From assembly GCF_002080415.1 (NCBI RefSeq), contig NZ_CP020474.1:2617501-2681500 (forward strand): DNA of 64,000 bases. Reading direction: 5' to 3'. The notes beneath the pieces were generated by a model. It did not search any database, had not been told where the DNA came from, and worked only from the letters and a program-made list of their open reading frames with translations. Shown in pieces: positions 17,219 to 26,202 of the stretch. Positions within the stretch are counted from its first letter, which is position 1. Each line of letters opens with the position of its first letter. Position numbers and translations under genes: made by a program. The stretch is from Roseovarius mucosus. GTDB taxonomy: Bacteria; Pseudomonadota; Alphaproteobacteria; Rhodobacterales; Rhodobacteraceae.

Positions 17219-19833
17219 GCATGCGCACCACCTGCCCCTATTGCGGCGTCGGTTGCGGCCTTCTTGTCTCGCCCGATGGTCAAGGGGGGGCCACGGTAAA
17301 AGGCGATCCCGATCACCCGGCCAATTTCGGGCGGCTCTGCTCCAAGGGCACCGCCTTGGGCGAAACCCTCGGGCTTACGGATCGTATCCTGTCACCGCAG
17401 ATTGGCGGCAAACCCGCCGATTGGGAGACGACGCTTGATCTCGTGGCCAGCCGCTTTCAGGCGGCCATCCGGGATCACGGGCCTGATAGCGTGGCCTTTT
17501 ACCTCTCGGGCCAGATGCTGACCGAGGATTATTACGCCGCCAACAAGCTCATCAAGGGCTATATCGGCACCGCCAATGTCGATACGAACTCGCGGCTCTG
17601 CATGGCCTCTTCGGTTGCGGGGCATAAACGGGCCTTCGGGTCAGACACTGTGCCCGGCACCTATGAGGATCTCGATACCGCAGATCTGGTGGTGCTGGTG
17701 GGCAGCAACCTCGCTTGGTGCCATCCTGTGCTTTATCAGCGGCTGGTCGCCGCGAAAAAGGCGCGCGGAACCCGGATTGTGGTGGTGGACCCGCGCCGCA
17801 CCGCGACCTGTGATAGCGCCGATCTGCATCTTTCCCTCACCCCCGGTAGCGATGCCGCACTCTTCAACGCGGCTCTGGTCGCCCTCGCGGATCGTGGCGC
17901 GGTGGACCGCTCTTATGTGGCGCAGCATGTCAGCGGGTTTGACGCGGCACTTGCCGCCGCGCGCGCCAGTGATCCCGGTCTGACGGGGCTGGCCCCCGGT
18001 GATCTCGCGCAATTCCTCGACTGGTTCACCACGACGGACCGGGTCGTGACCGTCTATTCCCAAGGGATCAACCAATCCTCCAGCGGCACCGACAAGGTCA
18101 ATGCGATCCTGAATTGTCACCTTGCCACAGGTCGGATCGGACGCCCCGGCATGGGGCCGTTCTCCGTGACCGGCCAACCCAACGCCATGGGCGGCCGCGA
18201 GGTGGGGGGGCTTGCCAATATGTTGGCCTGTCACCTCGACCTTGAAAACCCCCAACACCGCGCCGCCGTGCAGGGGTTCTGGGCCAGTCCCGCAATGCCC
18301 GATCAGCCCGGCCTCAAGGCGGTCGAGATGTTTGAGGCCGTGGCAACCGGACGGATCAAGGCGCTCTGGATCATTCACACCAATCCCGCCGTCTCCATGC
18401 CCGATGCCGATGCAGTGGCCGCCGCCATCAAAGGCTGTGATTTCGTGGTGGTCAGTGACATCACCCGCACCGACACCACCCGGCTTGCCGATGTGGTGCT
18501 GCCTGCCACCGCATGGGGCGAGAAATCCGGCACTGTCACCAATTCCGACCGCACCATCAGCCGCCAACGCCCCTTCCTGCCCGCCCCCGGTCAGGCGCGG
18601 GATGACTGGCGCATGATCGCCGATGTGGCCGCGCGGATGGGCTGGGCTGATGCCTTTGGCTGGACCAGCGCCGCCGAGGTCTTTGCCGAACACGCGGCCC
18701 TGTCCGGCATTGCCGGCCATCTGGGGCGCGACTTTGACATCTCGGGTCTGGCGCAGGCTGATTATGACGCGCTGCCGCCCACCCGCTGGCCGGTCACAGC
18801 CCAGCAACAGGGGGGGCGTTTCTTTGGACAGGGCGGATTCTTCACGCCCGATGGCCGCGCGCGGATGCTGCCCATCTCACCGCGCCTTCCGGTCGCGCAA
18901 ACCGCTCGCCGCTATCCATTCCGGCTCAATACGGGCCGCATCCGTGACCAGTGGCATACGATGACGCGCACCGCCCTTGCCCCGCGCCTCACCCAGCACA
19001 TCGCCGAGCCGTTCCTCGAAATCCACCCGCAGGATGCCGCGCGCCTTGGCCTTGCTCCGGCGACCCTCGCCCGCGTCACCAGCCCCCAGGGTGCAGCCAT
19101 CCTGCGCGTCGCCATCACCGACCGGGTGCAACCCGGCCAAGTTTTCGCCCCGATCCACTGGACCGGCGATACCGCCCCGATGGGCCGCGTCGATGCCCTC
19201 ATCGCGCCGGTGACAGACCCTGTCTCTGGCCAACCCGAGAGCAAGGCCGCCGTTGTCGCCATCGCCCCGCTTGCCCCCGCATGGTATGGCTTTGCCGTGT
19301 CTACCGGCCCGCAACATCCCGATGCAACCTATTGGGCGCGCGCCCGTCATTCAGGCGGCTGGCGCAGTGAATTGGCCGGGCTGGACAGGCCCGAGACATG
19401 GGAAGCCTACGCGCGCGCCCTCTTTGATTTGCCCGATGCCATCTGCCTCAGTGTCGAGGATCGCATGCGCGGCACGCATCGCTTGGCCTTGATGCACGAT
19501 GGCTGCACGCTGGCCGCGCTCTTTATCGCGCCTGACCCCGTGCAGCTTGCGCGCGGCCATCTGGCCGCCGAGGTGGGGCGGGCAGGGGCCTCGCTTCTGG
19601 CGGGGCGTCCGGGGGTGGGCACGCTCGATCCCGGTCCGACGGTCTGCGCCTGCCTCAATGTCGGGCTCAATACGATCATGGCGGCGATTGCGGCGCAAAG
19701 CCTGACCAGCGTCGAGCAGATCGGCGCAGCCCTGCACGCGGGCACAAGCTGCGGCTCCTGCCGCCCGGAACTGGCCGCGATGCTGGCACTTTCACAGCCA
19801 CCTCTGGCCCGTCTCAAACAAGCGGCCCCATGA
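17215..19833 (+). CDS. nasA: Assimilatory nitrate reductase, catalytic subunit
   Basis: An 872-residue molybdopterin oxidoreductase of the cytosol; reduces nitrate to nitrite. The N-terminal [4Fe-4S] ligands are Cys7, Cys10, Cys14 and Cys42 (CPYCGVGC, GRLCSKG). The Mo-bis-MGD domains fill the middle (YSQGINQSS, NPAVSMPDADA, VLPATAWGEKSGT), with the molydop-binding domain from about 560. No Tat signal is present, consistent with the assimilatory type. A C-terminal BFD-like [2Fe-2S] domain (CACLNVG ... TSCGSCRPE) is the electron entry seen in NasA/NarB-type enzymes. No separate electron-transfer subunit is encoded nearby. An alternative start at 17221 is possible. It is the last gene of the nrt-nir-nas operon. 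Confidence 0.94.
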   Translation: MSMRTTCPYCGVGCGLLVSPDGQGGATVKGDPDHPANFGRLCSKGTALGETLGLTDRILSPQIGGKPADWETTLDLVASRFQAAIRDHGPDSVAFYLSGQMLTEDYYAANKLIKGYIGTANVDTNSRLCMASSVAGHKRAFGSDTVPGTYEDLDTADLVVLVGSNLAWCHPVLYQRLVAAKKARGTRIVVVDPRRTATCDSADLHLSLTPGSDAALFNAALVALADRGAVDRSYVAQHVSGFDAALAAARASDPGLTGLAPGDLAQFLDWFTTTDRVVTVYSQGINQSSSGTDKVNAILNCHLATGRIGRPGMGPFSVTGQPNAMGGREVGGLANMLACHLDLENPQHRAAVQGFWASPAMPDQPGLKAVEMFEAVATGRIKALWIIHTNPAVSMPDADAVAAAIKGCDFVVVSDITRTDTTRLADVVLPATAWGEKSGTVTNSDRTISRQRPFLPAPGQARDDWRMIADVAARMGWADAFGWTSAAEVFAEHAALSGIAGHLGRDFDISGLAQADYDALPPTRWPVTAQQQGGRFFGQGGFFTPDGRARMLPISPRLPVAQTARRYPFRLNTGRIRDQWHTMTRTALAPRLTQHIAEPFLEIHPQDAARLGLAPATLARVTSPQGAAILRVAITDRVQPGQVFAPIHWTGDTAPMGRVDALIAPVTDPVSGQPESKAAVVAIAPLAPAWYGFAVSTGPQHPDATYWARARHSGGWRSELAGLDRPETWEAYARALFDLPDAICLSVEDRMRGTHRLALMHDGCTLAALFIAPDPVQLARGHLAAEVGRAGASLLAGRPGVGTLDPGPTVCACLNVGLNTIMAAIAAQSLTSVEQIGAALHAGTSCGSCRPELAAMLALSQPPLARLKQAAP

Positions 19834-19955
19834 CAGCCCGCTCAACCAGCGCCTTTACTGGCGGCAGCCCAGCACGTGGCCCATTCGCGCCAGCAGGACG
19901 AGAGTAATCGCCCCGCCCGCGCGGTTGACGGATACAGCAGCAAAAGAGCCGCGCA

Positions 19956-20657
19956 TCAGGCCGCCACCATCGCCCGCGCCAAACTGCGCGCCACCAGCGC
20001 CGCCGCTCCCGGCGCACAGCCGATAGGATCCAGCAAAACACCCTGAAACGCCGCCAGATCCAGCGCTTCGGGAACATCGTCCAGAACATGCCCGCCCTTT
20101 GCGGCAAAGAACGGCAGGCAAATCGCCGTCGCGCCCAGATCAAACGCCTGATCCGCCAGATAGGGGGGTTCCTCGACAAACCCCACCCGCAATTCCGCCA
20201 AGGGCAACACCGCGGCAAGTGCTTCGGCAAACCCTTGCGTATCGCGCGCCGTTTGCGTGCTGCGCCCTGATCCATGCGCCGCCAGAAACACCCGCACCTC
20301 CGGTGCCTGCCATCCCCGCGCAGCCATCGTGTCTGTCAAGAGCGCGGCCGCCAAGCCGGGCAATCCGGGGTCAAGACCAAAGGGCGGCAAGACAACCGCG
20401 CGCGACCCTTCCAGCCGCTGCATCAATGCATCGCCGGTGAACCACCCCCCCGTCATGAAATAGGGATAAACATGCGCGCCCGGCCCAGCCTCAACCAGCG
20501 CCGCCTCCAGCGCGCCGGGCTTGGCCAGCGTGGCCGATCCCACATGCCAGCCGGGCAGAGCCTGTGCCACTTCAGCGGCAAAATCGGCCAGCGCCGCCTC
20601 GGCGGGGTCCGGGTCCGAAGGTTGGCCATGGCTTACAATGATTGCGGCGGTGTTCAT
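19956..20657 (-). CDS. CbiX/SirB-family sirohydrochlorin chelatase
   Basis: 233 residues; inserts Fe2+ or Co2+ into sirohydrochlorin, giving siroheme or a cobalamin precursor. Seen: an N-terminal SHGQPSDPDP with the catalytic His, a second FLAAHGSGR His motif in the second half, and YPYFMTGGW. Two CbiX-like halves are present, so this is the long form. The start ATG 20657 lies right behind a decayed cytochrome-d1-type gene on the same strand. It converges with nasA (122-base gap without a gene). The NirB siroheme requirement makes a ferrochelatase role plausible, but a cobalt role for B12 (NrdJ is nearby) cannot be excluded. Confidence 0.82.
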   Translation of the reverse strand: MNTAAIIVSHGQPSDPDPAEAALADFAAEVAQALPGWHVGSATLAKPGALEAALVEAGPGAHVYPYFMTGGWFTGDALMQRLEGSRAVVLPPFGLDPGLPGLAAALLTDTMAARGWQAPEVRVFLAAHGSGRSTQTARDTQGFAEALAAVLPLAELRVGFVEEPPYLADQAFDLGATAICLPFFAAKGGHVLDDVPEALDLAAFQGVLLDPIGCAPGAAALVARSLARAMVAA

Positions 20658-20880
20658 GGCGGGTTCCGTCCGGGAATGTGATCTTGGTATCGGCAATGTT
20701 TGTCCCCAAGGGTTTGCGCATCGGCAGGCGGGTCACTTCGTCTAGCGTGACCGCATCGTAAACGATCCCCGCACCGGCGTCCTGTCAGATGGACACCAAG
20801 ACATAGCGCCCGTCGTGGGTAAACTCCACATGCGTCACACCGGCCCCGGCTCTGGCCGCAATCGGATGGGGCACGCACCC
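20656..20880 (-). pseudogene. Decayed C-terminal remnant of a cytochrome d1-type protein (NirN/NirS family)
   Basis: Minus-strand translation from 20880 reads GAGVTHVEFTHDGRYVLVSI, then an in-frame TGA (20785-20787), then AGIVYDAVTLDEVTRLPM, RKPLG and KITFPDGTRH. The GVTHVEFT-DGRYVLVSI blade, the VYDA-TL-EVTRLPM strand and the tail resembling KPSGKYN..NKIT..GTSH are what I recall from the C-terminus of NirN (heme d1 domain). The expected Trp-Glu after VSI is lost at the stop, and the KYN stretch is scrambled. Nothing recognisable of the rest of the protein lies upstream (20881-21074). It ends two bases into the chelatase start codon, suggesting the chelatase once followed nirN in an operon. 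Recognition is from memory, not a search. Confidence 0.7.
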
Positions 20881-21074
20881 GTTCTTAACCTTTTGTTCCC
20901 ATCTCACCTGCTGTCACGCGGTGCATGTTCTGGCGGGTGTCGGCTCATTTTGACGGCTTGGATTTACCATCGCGCTGGCACGTTTCTGCCTGCGCTGGCC
21001 GGTGCTCTGTCTGATCGCGAAATGTTCTGGAAAACCTTACAAAATCGCCTCAAGCTTCGTAAGCTCTGTAAGGT

Positions 21075-21635
21075 TCAAACCCGGAAATGAACGGCCAAAC
21101 TCTCGGGCAGATCGAACTCCTCCAACACCCGCGCGCGCCCCTCCTCCGACATTTTCAGCGCGGTCTTCGTAACGATCCGATCCAGCTTTTCCGGGTCTTG
21201 CGAGGGGGCGAAGGGGGCGAAATACCACTTGAGAAAGGTGAAACAGATGACATCCTCCAGCGCCTGCACGTCCGCATCGCGCTTGATGCCCTCTTTTCGG
21301 ATCATTTTTCCTGCAATATCAATGTCGTGGCTGTCATAGCCTGCGTCTTGCATGATTTCGCCCACGCGGGCCGCGTGATGCTTGGCAAGGGTCGTGCGCC
21401 ATGTCAGATATCCGGCACGCCCCTCTGGAAAATCCTGTCTTTTCAATACCCAGCGCTCGATATGCTGGCCGCGCGCGGCAATCTGCAACGGCTCTGATGC
21501 CTCTGGAAACAGCCGAGTGCATTCCGCGCTCATCCGTCGCCCATAAAGCCAAGCCGCCGGTTCGCCCTCGCGCAAATCCGGGTCATGACGGTTGGCCGCG
21601 TCAATCGCAGCAAGTGCAGTTTCCAGTTTGTTCAC
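21075..21635 (-). CDS. DUF4202 domain-containing protein
   Basis: 186 residues; the sequence matches the DUF4202 family as I know it: an N-terminal AAIDAANRHDPD segment, RGQHIERW in the middle, LAKHHAARVGEIM with paired His, and a C-terminal half with FLKWYF and DRIVTKTALKMSEEGR. The conserved His residues suggest an HD-like metal-binding helical fold, but no activity is established to my knowledge. These genes often sit near nitrate or sulfur assimilation genes, as here. The start appears to be GTG (21633-21635) with only a weak ribosome-binding site; no better ATG is found nearby. Confidence 0.82.
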   Translation of the reverse strand: MNKLETALAAIDAANRHDPDLREGEPAAWLYGRRMSAECTRLFPEASEPLQIAARGQHIERWVLKRQDFPEGRAGYLTWRTTLAKHHAARVGEIMQDAGYDSHDIDIAGKMIRKEGIKRDADVQALEDVICFTFLKWYFAPFAPSQDPEKLDRIVTKTALKMSEEGRARVLEEFDLPESLAVHFRV

Positions 21636-22000
21636 AATGCTTTACCCCATGTTTCTGCCGGGTCCTGCTCAGCATAGCCGCGCAGGGCCTCGCTGTCATT
21701 GATCTATTGGATCTTGGATCGGTTGGCCCATTTCACGCCGCCACACCTCAGGTTTCAAAGGGACATAGTCAGCGGTCAAAGACAGAGCGTTGCGCATGCA
21801 CGCGTTCATCTTTGCCCTTTTTCCGTTTTTTAACAAACACTTGGTCGTCATGCGGCACGGCTGGTCAGGATTGGGTCATGCGGATTGCAGACTGGGAAAT
21901 CCCAAGCGCCGGGATTGCCTTTCGCCGCGGACTGGCCTTTATTCCCCGCCAATCGCCACATGGCGACAGGGATCATGCAATGAATGAGAGGGAGCACGAC
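21636..22000. other. Intergenic region without a recognisable gene (365 bases)
   Basis: Divergent promoter region between the DUF4202 gene and the quinone oxidoreductase. A long open frame runs through it on the plus strand from 21401 but shows no family features before 22001, where a ribosome-binding site GAGGGAG precedes ATG. A T-rich stretch at about 21818-21835 is the only compositional feature seen. Confidence 0.6.
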
Positions 22001-22975
22001 ATGGCGCGAACAGTCATTATCGAAAAAGCGGGCGGTGCAGACGAGTTGAAGCTGGTCGATTGGCCCGTAGGAGAGCCGGGGCCGGGTGAAATCCGCATCC
22101 GCCACATGGCCTGTGGGTTGAATTTTATTGATGTTTATCAGCGCACTGGCCTCTATCCGCTGGCCTATCCGCATGCTTTGGGGATGGAAGCGGCAGGTAT
22201 TGTCGAGGCAGTTGGCGAGGGTGTGACCCACCTGAAAGCCGGTGATCGCGCCGCCTATGCCGCGACCCCGCCGGGTGCCTATGCCGAGGCGCGGGTGATG
22301 CCCGCGTCGCAGGTTTGCCCGCTGCCGGATGGCATTTCGTTTGAAGATGCCGCGTCGATCATGTTGCAAGGGATGACGGTGGAATATCTCTTTCATCGGG
22401 TCTGGCCTCTTGAGGCGGGGCAAACCGTGCTGTTCCATGCCGCTGCGGGGGGTGTCGGCCTCTTGGCCTGCCAATGGGCGCGCTCAGAAGGTATCCGGTT
22501 GATTGGCACCGCAGGCACGGATGAAAAATGCCGCCTTGCGATGGAAAACGGCGCCTCAGCCTGCATCAACTATCGCGATAGTGATTTCGTGGCAGAGGTC
22601 AAGGCGCTGACCGATGGCAAGGGTGTGGATGTTGTGATGGACGGTGTTGGCAAGGATACGTTCGCGCCATCCCTCGATTGCCTCAAGCCCTTGGGAATGA
22701 TGATGTCTTTTGGCAATGCCTCTGGCCCGGTTGATCCGGTGAGCCTTTTGACGCTGGCAGCCAAGGGATCTCTCAAGCTGACGCGCACGACGCTGTTCAC
22801 CTTCCTCGCCGATCACGCCCGTTGTCAGGATATGGCGCGGCATCTCTTCGACAAGGTCGAGAGCGGCGCAATCAAGGTCAATATCGGGCAGCGTTTCCCT
22901 CTGGATCAAGTTGCAGAGGCGCATCGCGCGCTGGAAGGGCGGCAGACGACGGGCTCGACAATCCTGACGCTCTGA
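22001..22975 (+). CDS. qor: Zinc-independent quinone oxidoreductase (NADPH:quinone reductase, MDR family)
   Basis: 324 residues of the medium-chain dehydrogenase/reductase superfamily, QOR branch. An N-terminal GroES-like domain (GLNFIDVYQRTGLYP, about 40-56; HALGMEAAG) lacks the zinc-ligand cysteines of alcohol dehydrogenases. A Rossmann domain follows with AAAGGVGLLACQWA (about 146-160), GTAGTDEKC and NYRDSDF. It reduces quinones or enones with NADPH in the cytosol. The start at 22001 is preferred over longer frames because of GAGGGAG nine bases upstream. It stands alone, followed by a hairpin. Confidence 0.92.
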   Translation: MARTVIIEKAGGADELKLVDWPVGEPGPGEIRIRHMACGLNFIDVYQRTGLYPLAYPHALGMEAAGIVEAVGEGVTHLKAGDRAAYAATPPGAYAEARVMPASQVCPLPDGISFEDAASIMLQGMTVEYLFHRVWPLEAGQTVLFHAAAGGVGLLACQWARSEGIRLIGTAGTDEKCRLAMENGASACINYRDSDFVAEVKALTDGKGVDVVMDGVGKDTFAPSLDCLKPLGMMMSFGNASGPVDPVSLLTLAAKGSLKLTRTTLFTFLADHARCQDMARHLFDKVESGAIKVNIGQRFPLDQVAEAHRALEGRQTTGSTILTL

Positions 22976-23001
22976 TCCTCTCGGCTCTGTTGCTGTTGAA
23001 T

Positions 23002-23027
23002 AGCGAGGGTTGGCGACAGCCCTCGCT
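23002..23027 (+). terminator. Hairpin after the quinone oxidoreductase gene
   Basis: AGCGAGGG (23002-23009) pairs with CCCTCGCT (23020-23027): eight perfect pairs, loop of ten, 27 bases after the stop. No T-run follows, so it is a probable but unproven terminator. Confidence 0.5.
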
Positions 23028-23126
23028 CAGGCGTAATCTGCGCATGGCTTGACGCATGCCGGGCAGCGGCATAGCGTCTGGCCACAACAAAGGCCCGGGA
23101 ACCGGGCGATACACAGGGAGTGGACT

Positions 23127-24188
23127 ATGAGAAAGCTGTTGGGAACCGTCCTGACCAGCGCAGCCTTTGCGCTGATCGGCACTGCCGGGTCTGCCGAGAC
23201 CTTGCGCCTTTTGACTTGGGGCGGTTACGCGCCCGAGTCTGTGATCACCGCCTTCAAGGCCGAGACGGGCATCGACGTAGAAGTGACCCTGTCCAATAAC
23301 GAGGACATGATCTCCAAGCTGCGGGCCACGGGTGGGGCAGGTTTTGATCTGGCACAGCCCAGCCAAGACCGTATCCTTGGGCCGCAACAGGAATTCGGCA
23401 TCTACAAGCCGCTCGATCTGAGCCAGATCGACAAAGAGCAATTCATCGGCGATCTTTATGATGCCTCGGTGGCCGCAACCACGGTGGATGGCGCGGCTTA
23501 CGGCGTGGCGCATATCTGGGGCGTGTCAGGCTTTGCTGTGGACCGCTCGGTTGCGGGCGATATCAAGACCTATGCCGATCTCTGCTCGGCTGACTACGCG
23601 GGAAAAATTTCCATGCGGACCAAGCGGATAGCCCTTCTGGGCTTTGCCTTTGCCGCCGGAGAGGATCCGTTCGCGGCCTATTCTGACCCTGCGAAATACG
23701 AGGAAATCATCACCGCCGCCGCAACTGCCATGGGCGAATGCAAGGCCAATGTAAAAGCCTATTGGAGCGGTGCTGATGATCTCTTGGCGATGATGCGCTC
23801 AGGCGAGGTTGTGGCCGCAGAGGCGTGGGATGCCACCGGCTTCAAGCTGAATGCCGAGGATGCCAAGTGGAACTTCGTGGCCCCTTCGACAGGGGCCTTG
23901 GGCTGGATCGACACCTTTGCCATTCCCGCCAAAGGCGAGAATGATGCGGCCGCCTACAAATGGATCAACTTTGTGATGCGCCCTGATGTTGCGGCGCAGA
24001 TCGTCAATCAAGCGGGGTCTTTCTCGGCCTCCAAAGGGTCTGACGACTTGGTCGATCCGGCACTGCGTGCCGCCTATCAAGAGGCGTTCCCGCCCGAGGT
24101 GATTTCCAACATCAAGTGGTTCCCGCCAATCCCCGCCGGTCTTGAGGATATCGAAGGCCGTTTGCTGGATCAGATCGCGGCGCAATAA
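23127..24188 (+). CDS. Polyamine-type ABC transporter, periplasmic binding protein (PotD/PotF-like)
   Basis: 353 residues with an N-terminal Sec signal (MRKLLG, hydrophobic core, cleavage after GSAE/T). The extracellular solute-binding fold of the PotD/PotF group is seen in LRLLTWGGYAPESVITAFKA, FDLAQPSQDRI, YGVAHIWGVSGFAVD and an AAEAWDATGFKL segment. ATG 23127 has AGGGAG upstream. It is the first gene of a four-gene operon (binding protein, ATPase, two permeases). Spermidine/putrescine is the usual assignment, but other amines are possible since ligand residues cannot be judged reliably by eye. Confidence 0.88.
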   Translation: MRKLLGTVLTSAAFALIGTAGSAETLRLLTWGGYAPESVITAFKAETGIDVEVTLSNNEDMISKLRATGGAGFDLAQPSQDRILGPQQEFGIYKPLDLSQIDKEQFIGDLYDASVAATTVDGAAYGVAHIWGVSGFAVDRSVAGDIKTYADLCSADYAGKISMRTKRIALLGFAFAAGEDPFAAYSDPAKYEEIITAAATAMGECKANVKAYWSGADDLLAMMRSGEVVAAEAWDATGFKLNAEDAKWNFVAPSTGALGWIDTFAIPAKGENDAAAYKWINFVMRPDVAAQIVNQAGSFSASKGSDDLVDPALRAAYQEAFPPEVISNIKWFPPIPAGLEDIEGRLLDQIAAQ

Positions 24189-24243
24189 CTGGAATGGGGC
24201 GCGGCGGGTCAACCGCCGCGTCACCCCTAAAAGGTCAAACCAC

Positions 24244-25344
24244 GTGGACAGTATTTCCGCCGATCTCGAATGCCGTAACCTGATCAAGCGGTTCGGCAGC
24301 TTCACGGCTGTGGACGACGTGTCCTTTGCAATCCCCAAGGGGTCCTTCTTTTCAATTCTTGGCCCGTCTGGCTGCGGCAAGACCACTTTGCTGCGGATGA
24401 TGGCAGGGTTTGCGCGCCCGGATGCGGGCGATATCCTGATCAAGGGTGCGTCGGTTCTGGATACGCCCCCCAACCGGCGGCCTGTCAATCTTGTGTTTCA
24501 GCATCTGGCGCTGTTCCCGATGATGACCGTCGCCGAAAATATCGCCTATGGTCTGCGCCGTCGCGGCACACCCCGCGCCGAGATTACCCGCGCGGTTGCA
24601 GGTGTGCTGGGCCGGGTGGGTCTAGCGGATGCTGGACCCAAGCGGATCGATCAGCTTTCGGGCGGACAAAAGCAGCGGATCGCGATTGCGCGGGCGATGG
24701 TGCTCGACCCGGCCGTGTTGCTGCTGGACGAGCCATTGGGTGCGCTCGATCTCAAACTGCGCGAGCATATGAAAATCGAACTCAAGCAGTTGCAGCACGA
24801 ATTCGGCACAACCTTTGTTTACATCACCCATGATCAATCCGAGGCGATGATGATGTCGGACCGGGTTGCGGTGATGAACGCCGGGCGGTTCGAACAGGTG
24901 GGCACGCCAGAGGAATTGTATTTCAGGCCGCAGACCGCCTTTGTCGCCGGGTTCGTGGGCGATGCCAACAAACTGCGCGCGCGCGTGATCGCGGCGGATA
25001 GTGCGGGATGCAAGCTGGCAACGGATCAGGGGCTGACACTGGTTGCCGCGCCCCCCCGGTCGGGTTCGGTCGAGGTGGGGGGAATGCTCGACATCTTTAT
25101 CCGGCCCGAATCCATCGCCGTGGGCGCGCCTGCGCAAGACAGCACCAACCGGCTGGAAGCGGTGATCGAGGATGTGCTCTTTAACGGTGCGCAAAGTCGG
25201 ATATTGGCACGCCTGCCGGGGGGCGACGTGATCGAAGCGCTGTTGCCACAATCAGGAGAGGCTGAACCCTTGCGGCGCGGAGCCTCTGTGGCGCTAGGGC
25301 TAGGGCCGGGGTCTGTCGTGTCCTTTGCGGCGGCGGGGGTGTGA
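24244..25344 (+). CDS. Polyamine-type ABC transporter, ATP-binding protein (PotA-like)
   Basis: 366 residues starting at GTG 24244 with AAAAGG nine bases upstream; the longer open frame starting at 24142 lies inside the preceding gene. Walker A GPSGCGKTT (40-48), signature LSGGQKQR (about 137), Walker B LLLDEP, then a switch His in YITHDQSEAM. After about residue 240 a TOBE domain (FVGDANKLRARV onward) is present, typical of PotA/MalK-type ATPases that couple to a pair of permeases. Its TGATG junction with the first permease suggests translational coupling. Confidence 0.92.
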   Translation: MDSISADLECRNLIKRFGSFTAVDDVSFAIPKGSFFSILGPSGCGKTTLLRMMAGFARPDAGDILIKGASVLDTPPNRRPVNLVFQHLALFPMMTVAENIAYGLRRRGTPRAEITRAVAGVLGRVGLADAGPKRIDQLSGGQKQRIAIARAMVLDPAVLLLDEPLGALDLKLREHMKIELKQLQHEFGTTFVYITHDQSEAMMMSDRVAVMNAGRFEQVGTPEELYFRPQTAFVAGFVGDANKLRARVIAADSAGCKLATDQGLTLVAAPPRSGSVEVGGMLDIFIRPESIAVGAPAQDSTNRLEAVIEDVLFNGAQSRILARLPGGDVIEALLPQSGEAEPLRRGASVALGLGPGSVVSFAAAGV

Positions 25345-26201
25345 TGCGCGAGGGCAAGCTGGTCTTTTGGTTGCTTTTCGCACCCTTCATAGCATGGATC
25401 GCGCTTTTGATCGTGATCCCGCATATCGACATGCTGATCCTGTCCTTGCGCGAAAAAGTGGCCCCGCGCGTCTATGAAACCGGGTTTCGAAACTATGCGG
25501 ATTTCGCGGCGACGTGGGTCTATCCTTGGACGTTGTTGCGCACGGTGGTCTTTTCCATCATCGCCACGGTTCTGACATTCCTCATCGGATTTCCTGTGGC
25601 CTATTACATCGCCAAGATTGCGCAGGGCCGCACCAAGGCGGCGCTCTTCATGCTATGCCTTTTGCCGTTCTGGGTTTCCGAGATCGTGCGCGTATTTGGC
25701 TGGATGCTGCTCTTGCGGGAAACCGGGCTGATTTCCAACGCCTTGCAGGGCTTGGGGATCACATCGGGGCCGGTTGAGTTTCTTTATAATGACGCAGCCA
25801 TTCTGATCGGGCTGGTTTATACCTCGATGCTTTTTATGATCGTGCCGCTGATTTCCACCATTGACGGCATGGATGATGCGCTGGTCGAGGCGGGGTATGA
25901 TCTGGGCGGCAATGGCTGGACCGTGCTGACGCGTATCGTCATTCCCTATGCCATGCCGGGGATCATCGCGGGCTCTATCGTGGTGTTCATGCTGGCGCTT
26001 GGCAATTATCTGACGCCGACCTTGCTGGGCGGCAAGAGCGGACAGTGGTTCACCGCGCAGATCTATTCGCAGTTCATCACGCGCTTCAACTGGGAGTTGG
26101 GATCGGCCTTTGGCTTTATCCTCTTGGCCACGTCGAGCGCGCTTGTCTGGCTCTTGTTGCGGCTGTCGGGGCAGTCGCTCTCGAATACGCTGGGGCGCTA
26201 G
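25344..26201 (+). CDS. Polyamine-type ABC transporter permease (PotB-like)
   Basis: 285 residues with six predicted TM helices: the first near 8-28, then a periplasmic stretch, helices at about 65-85, 95-120, 145-165, 205-225 and 255-275. The cytosolic coupling loop GYDLGGNGWTVLTRIVIPYAMPG lies near residues 185-207, written here as the EAA-like motif (EAGYDLGGN). ATG 25344 overlaps the ATPase stop; a GTG directly before it is less likely. It forms half the channel with the next gene. Confidence 0.9.
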   Translation: MREGKLVFWLLFAPFIAWIALLIVIPHIDMLILSLREKVAPRVYETGFRNYADFAATWVYPWTLLRTVVFSIIATVLTFLIGFPVAYYIAKIAQGRTKAALFMLCLLPFWVSEIVRVFGWMLLLRETGLISNALQGLGITSGPVEFLYNDAAILIGLVYTSMLFMIVPLISTIDGMDDALVEAGYDLGGNGWTVLTRIVIPYAMPGIIAGSIVVFMLALGNYLTPTLLGGKSGQWFTAQIYSQFITRFNWELGSAFGFILLATSSALVWLLLRLSGQSLSNTLGR

Positions 26202-26202
26202 G

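Noticed and set aside
21401..22000. N-terminal extension of the quinone oxidoreductase by 200 codons
   Set aside because: The extra sequence overlaps the DUF4202 gene, has no domain, and a good ribosome-binding site precedes 22001.
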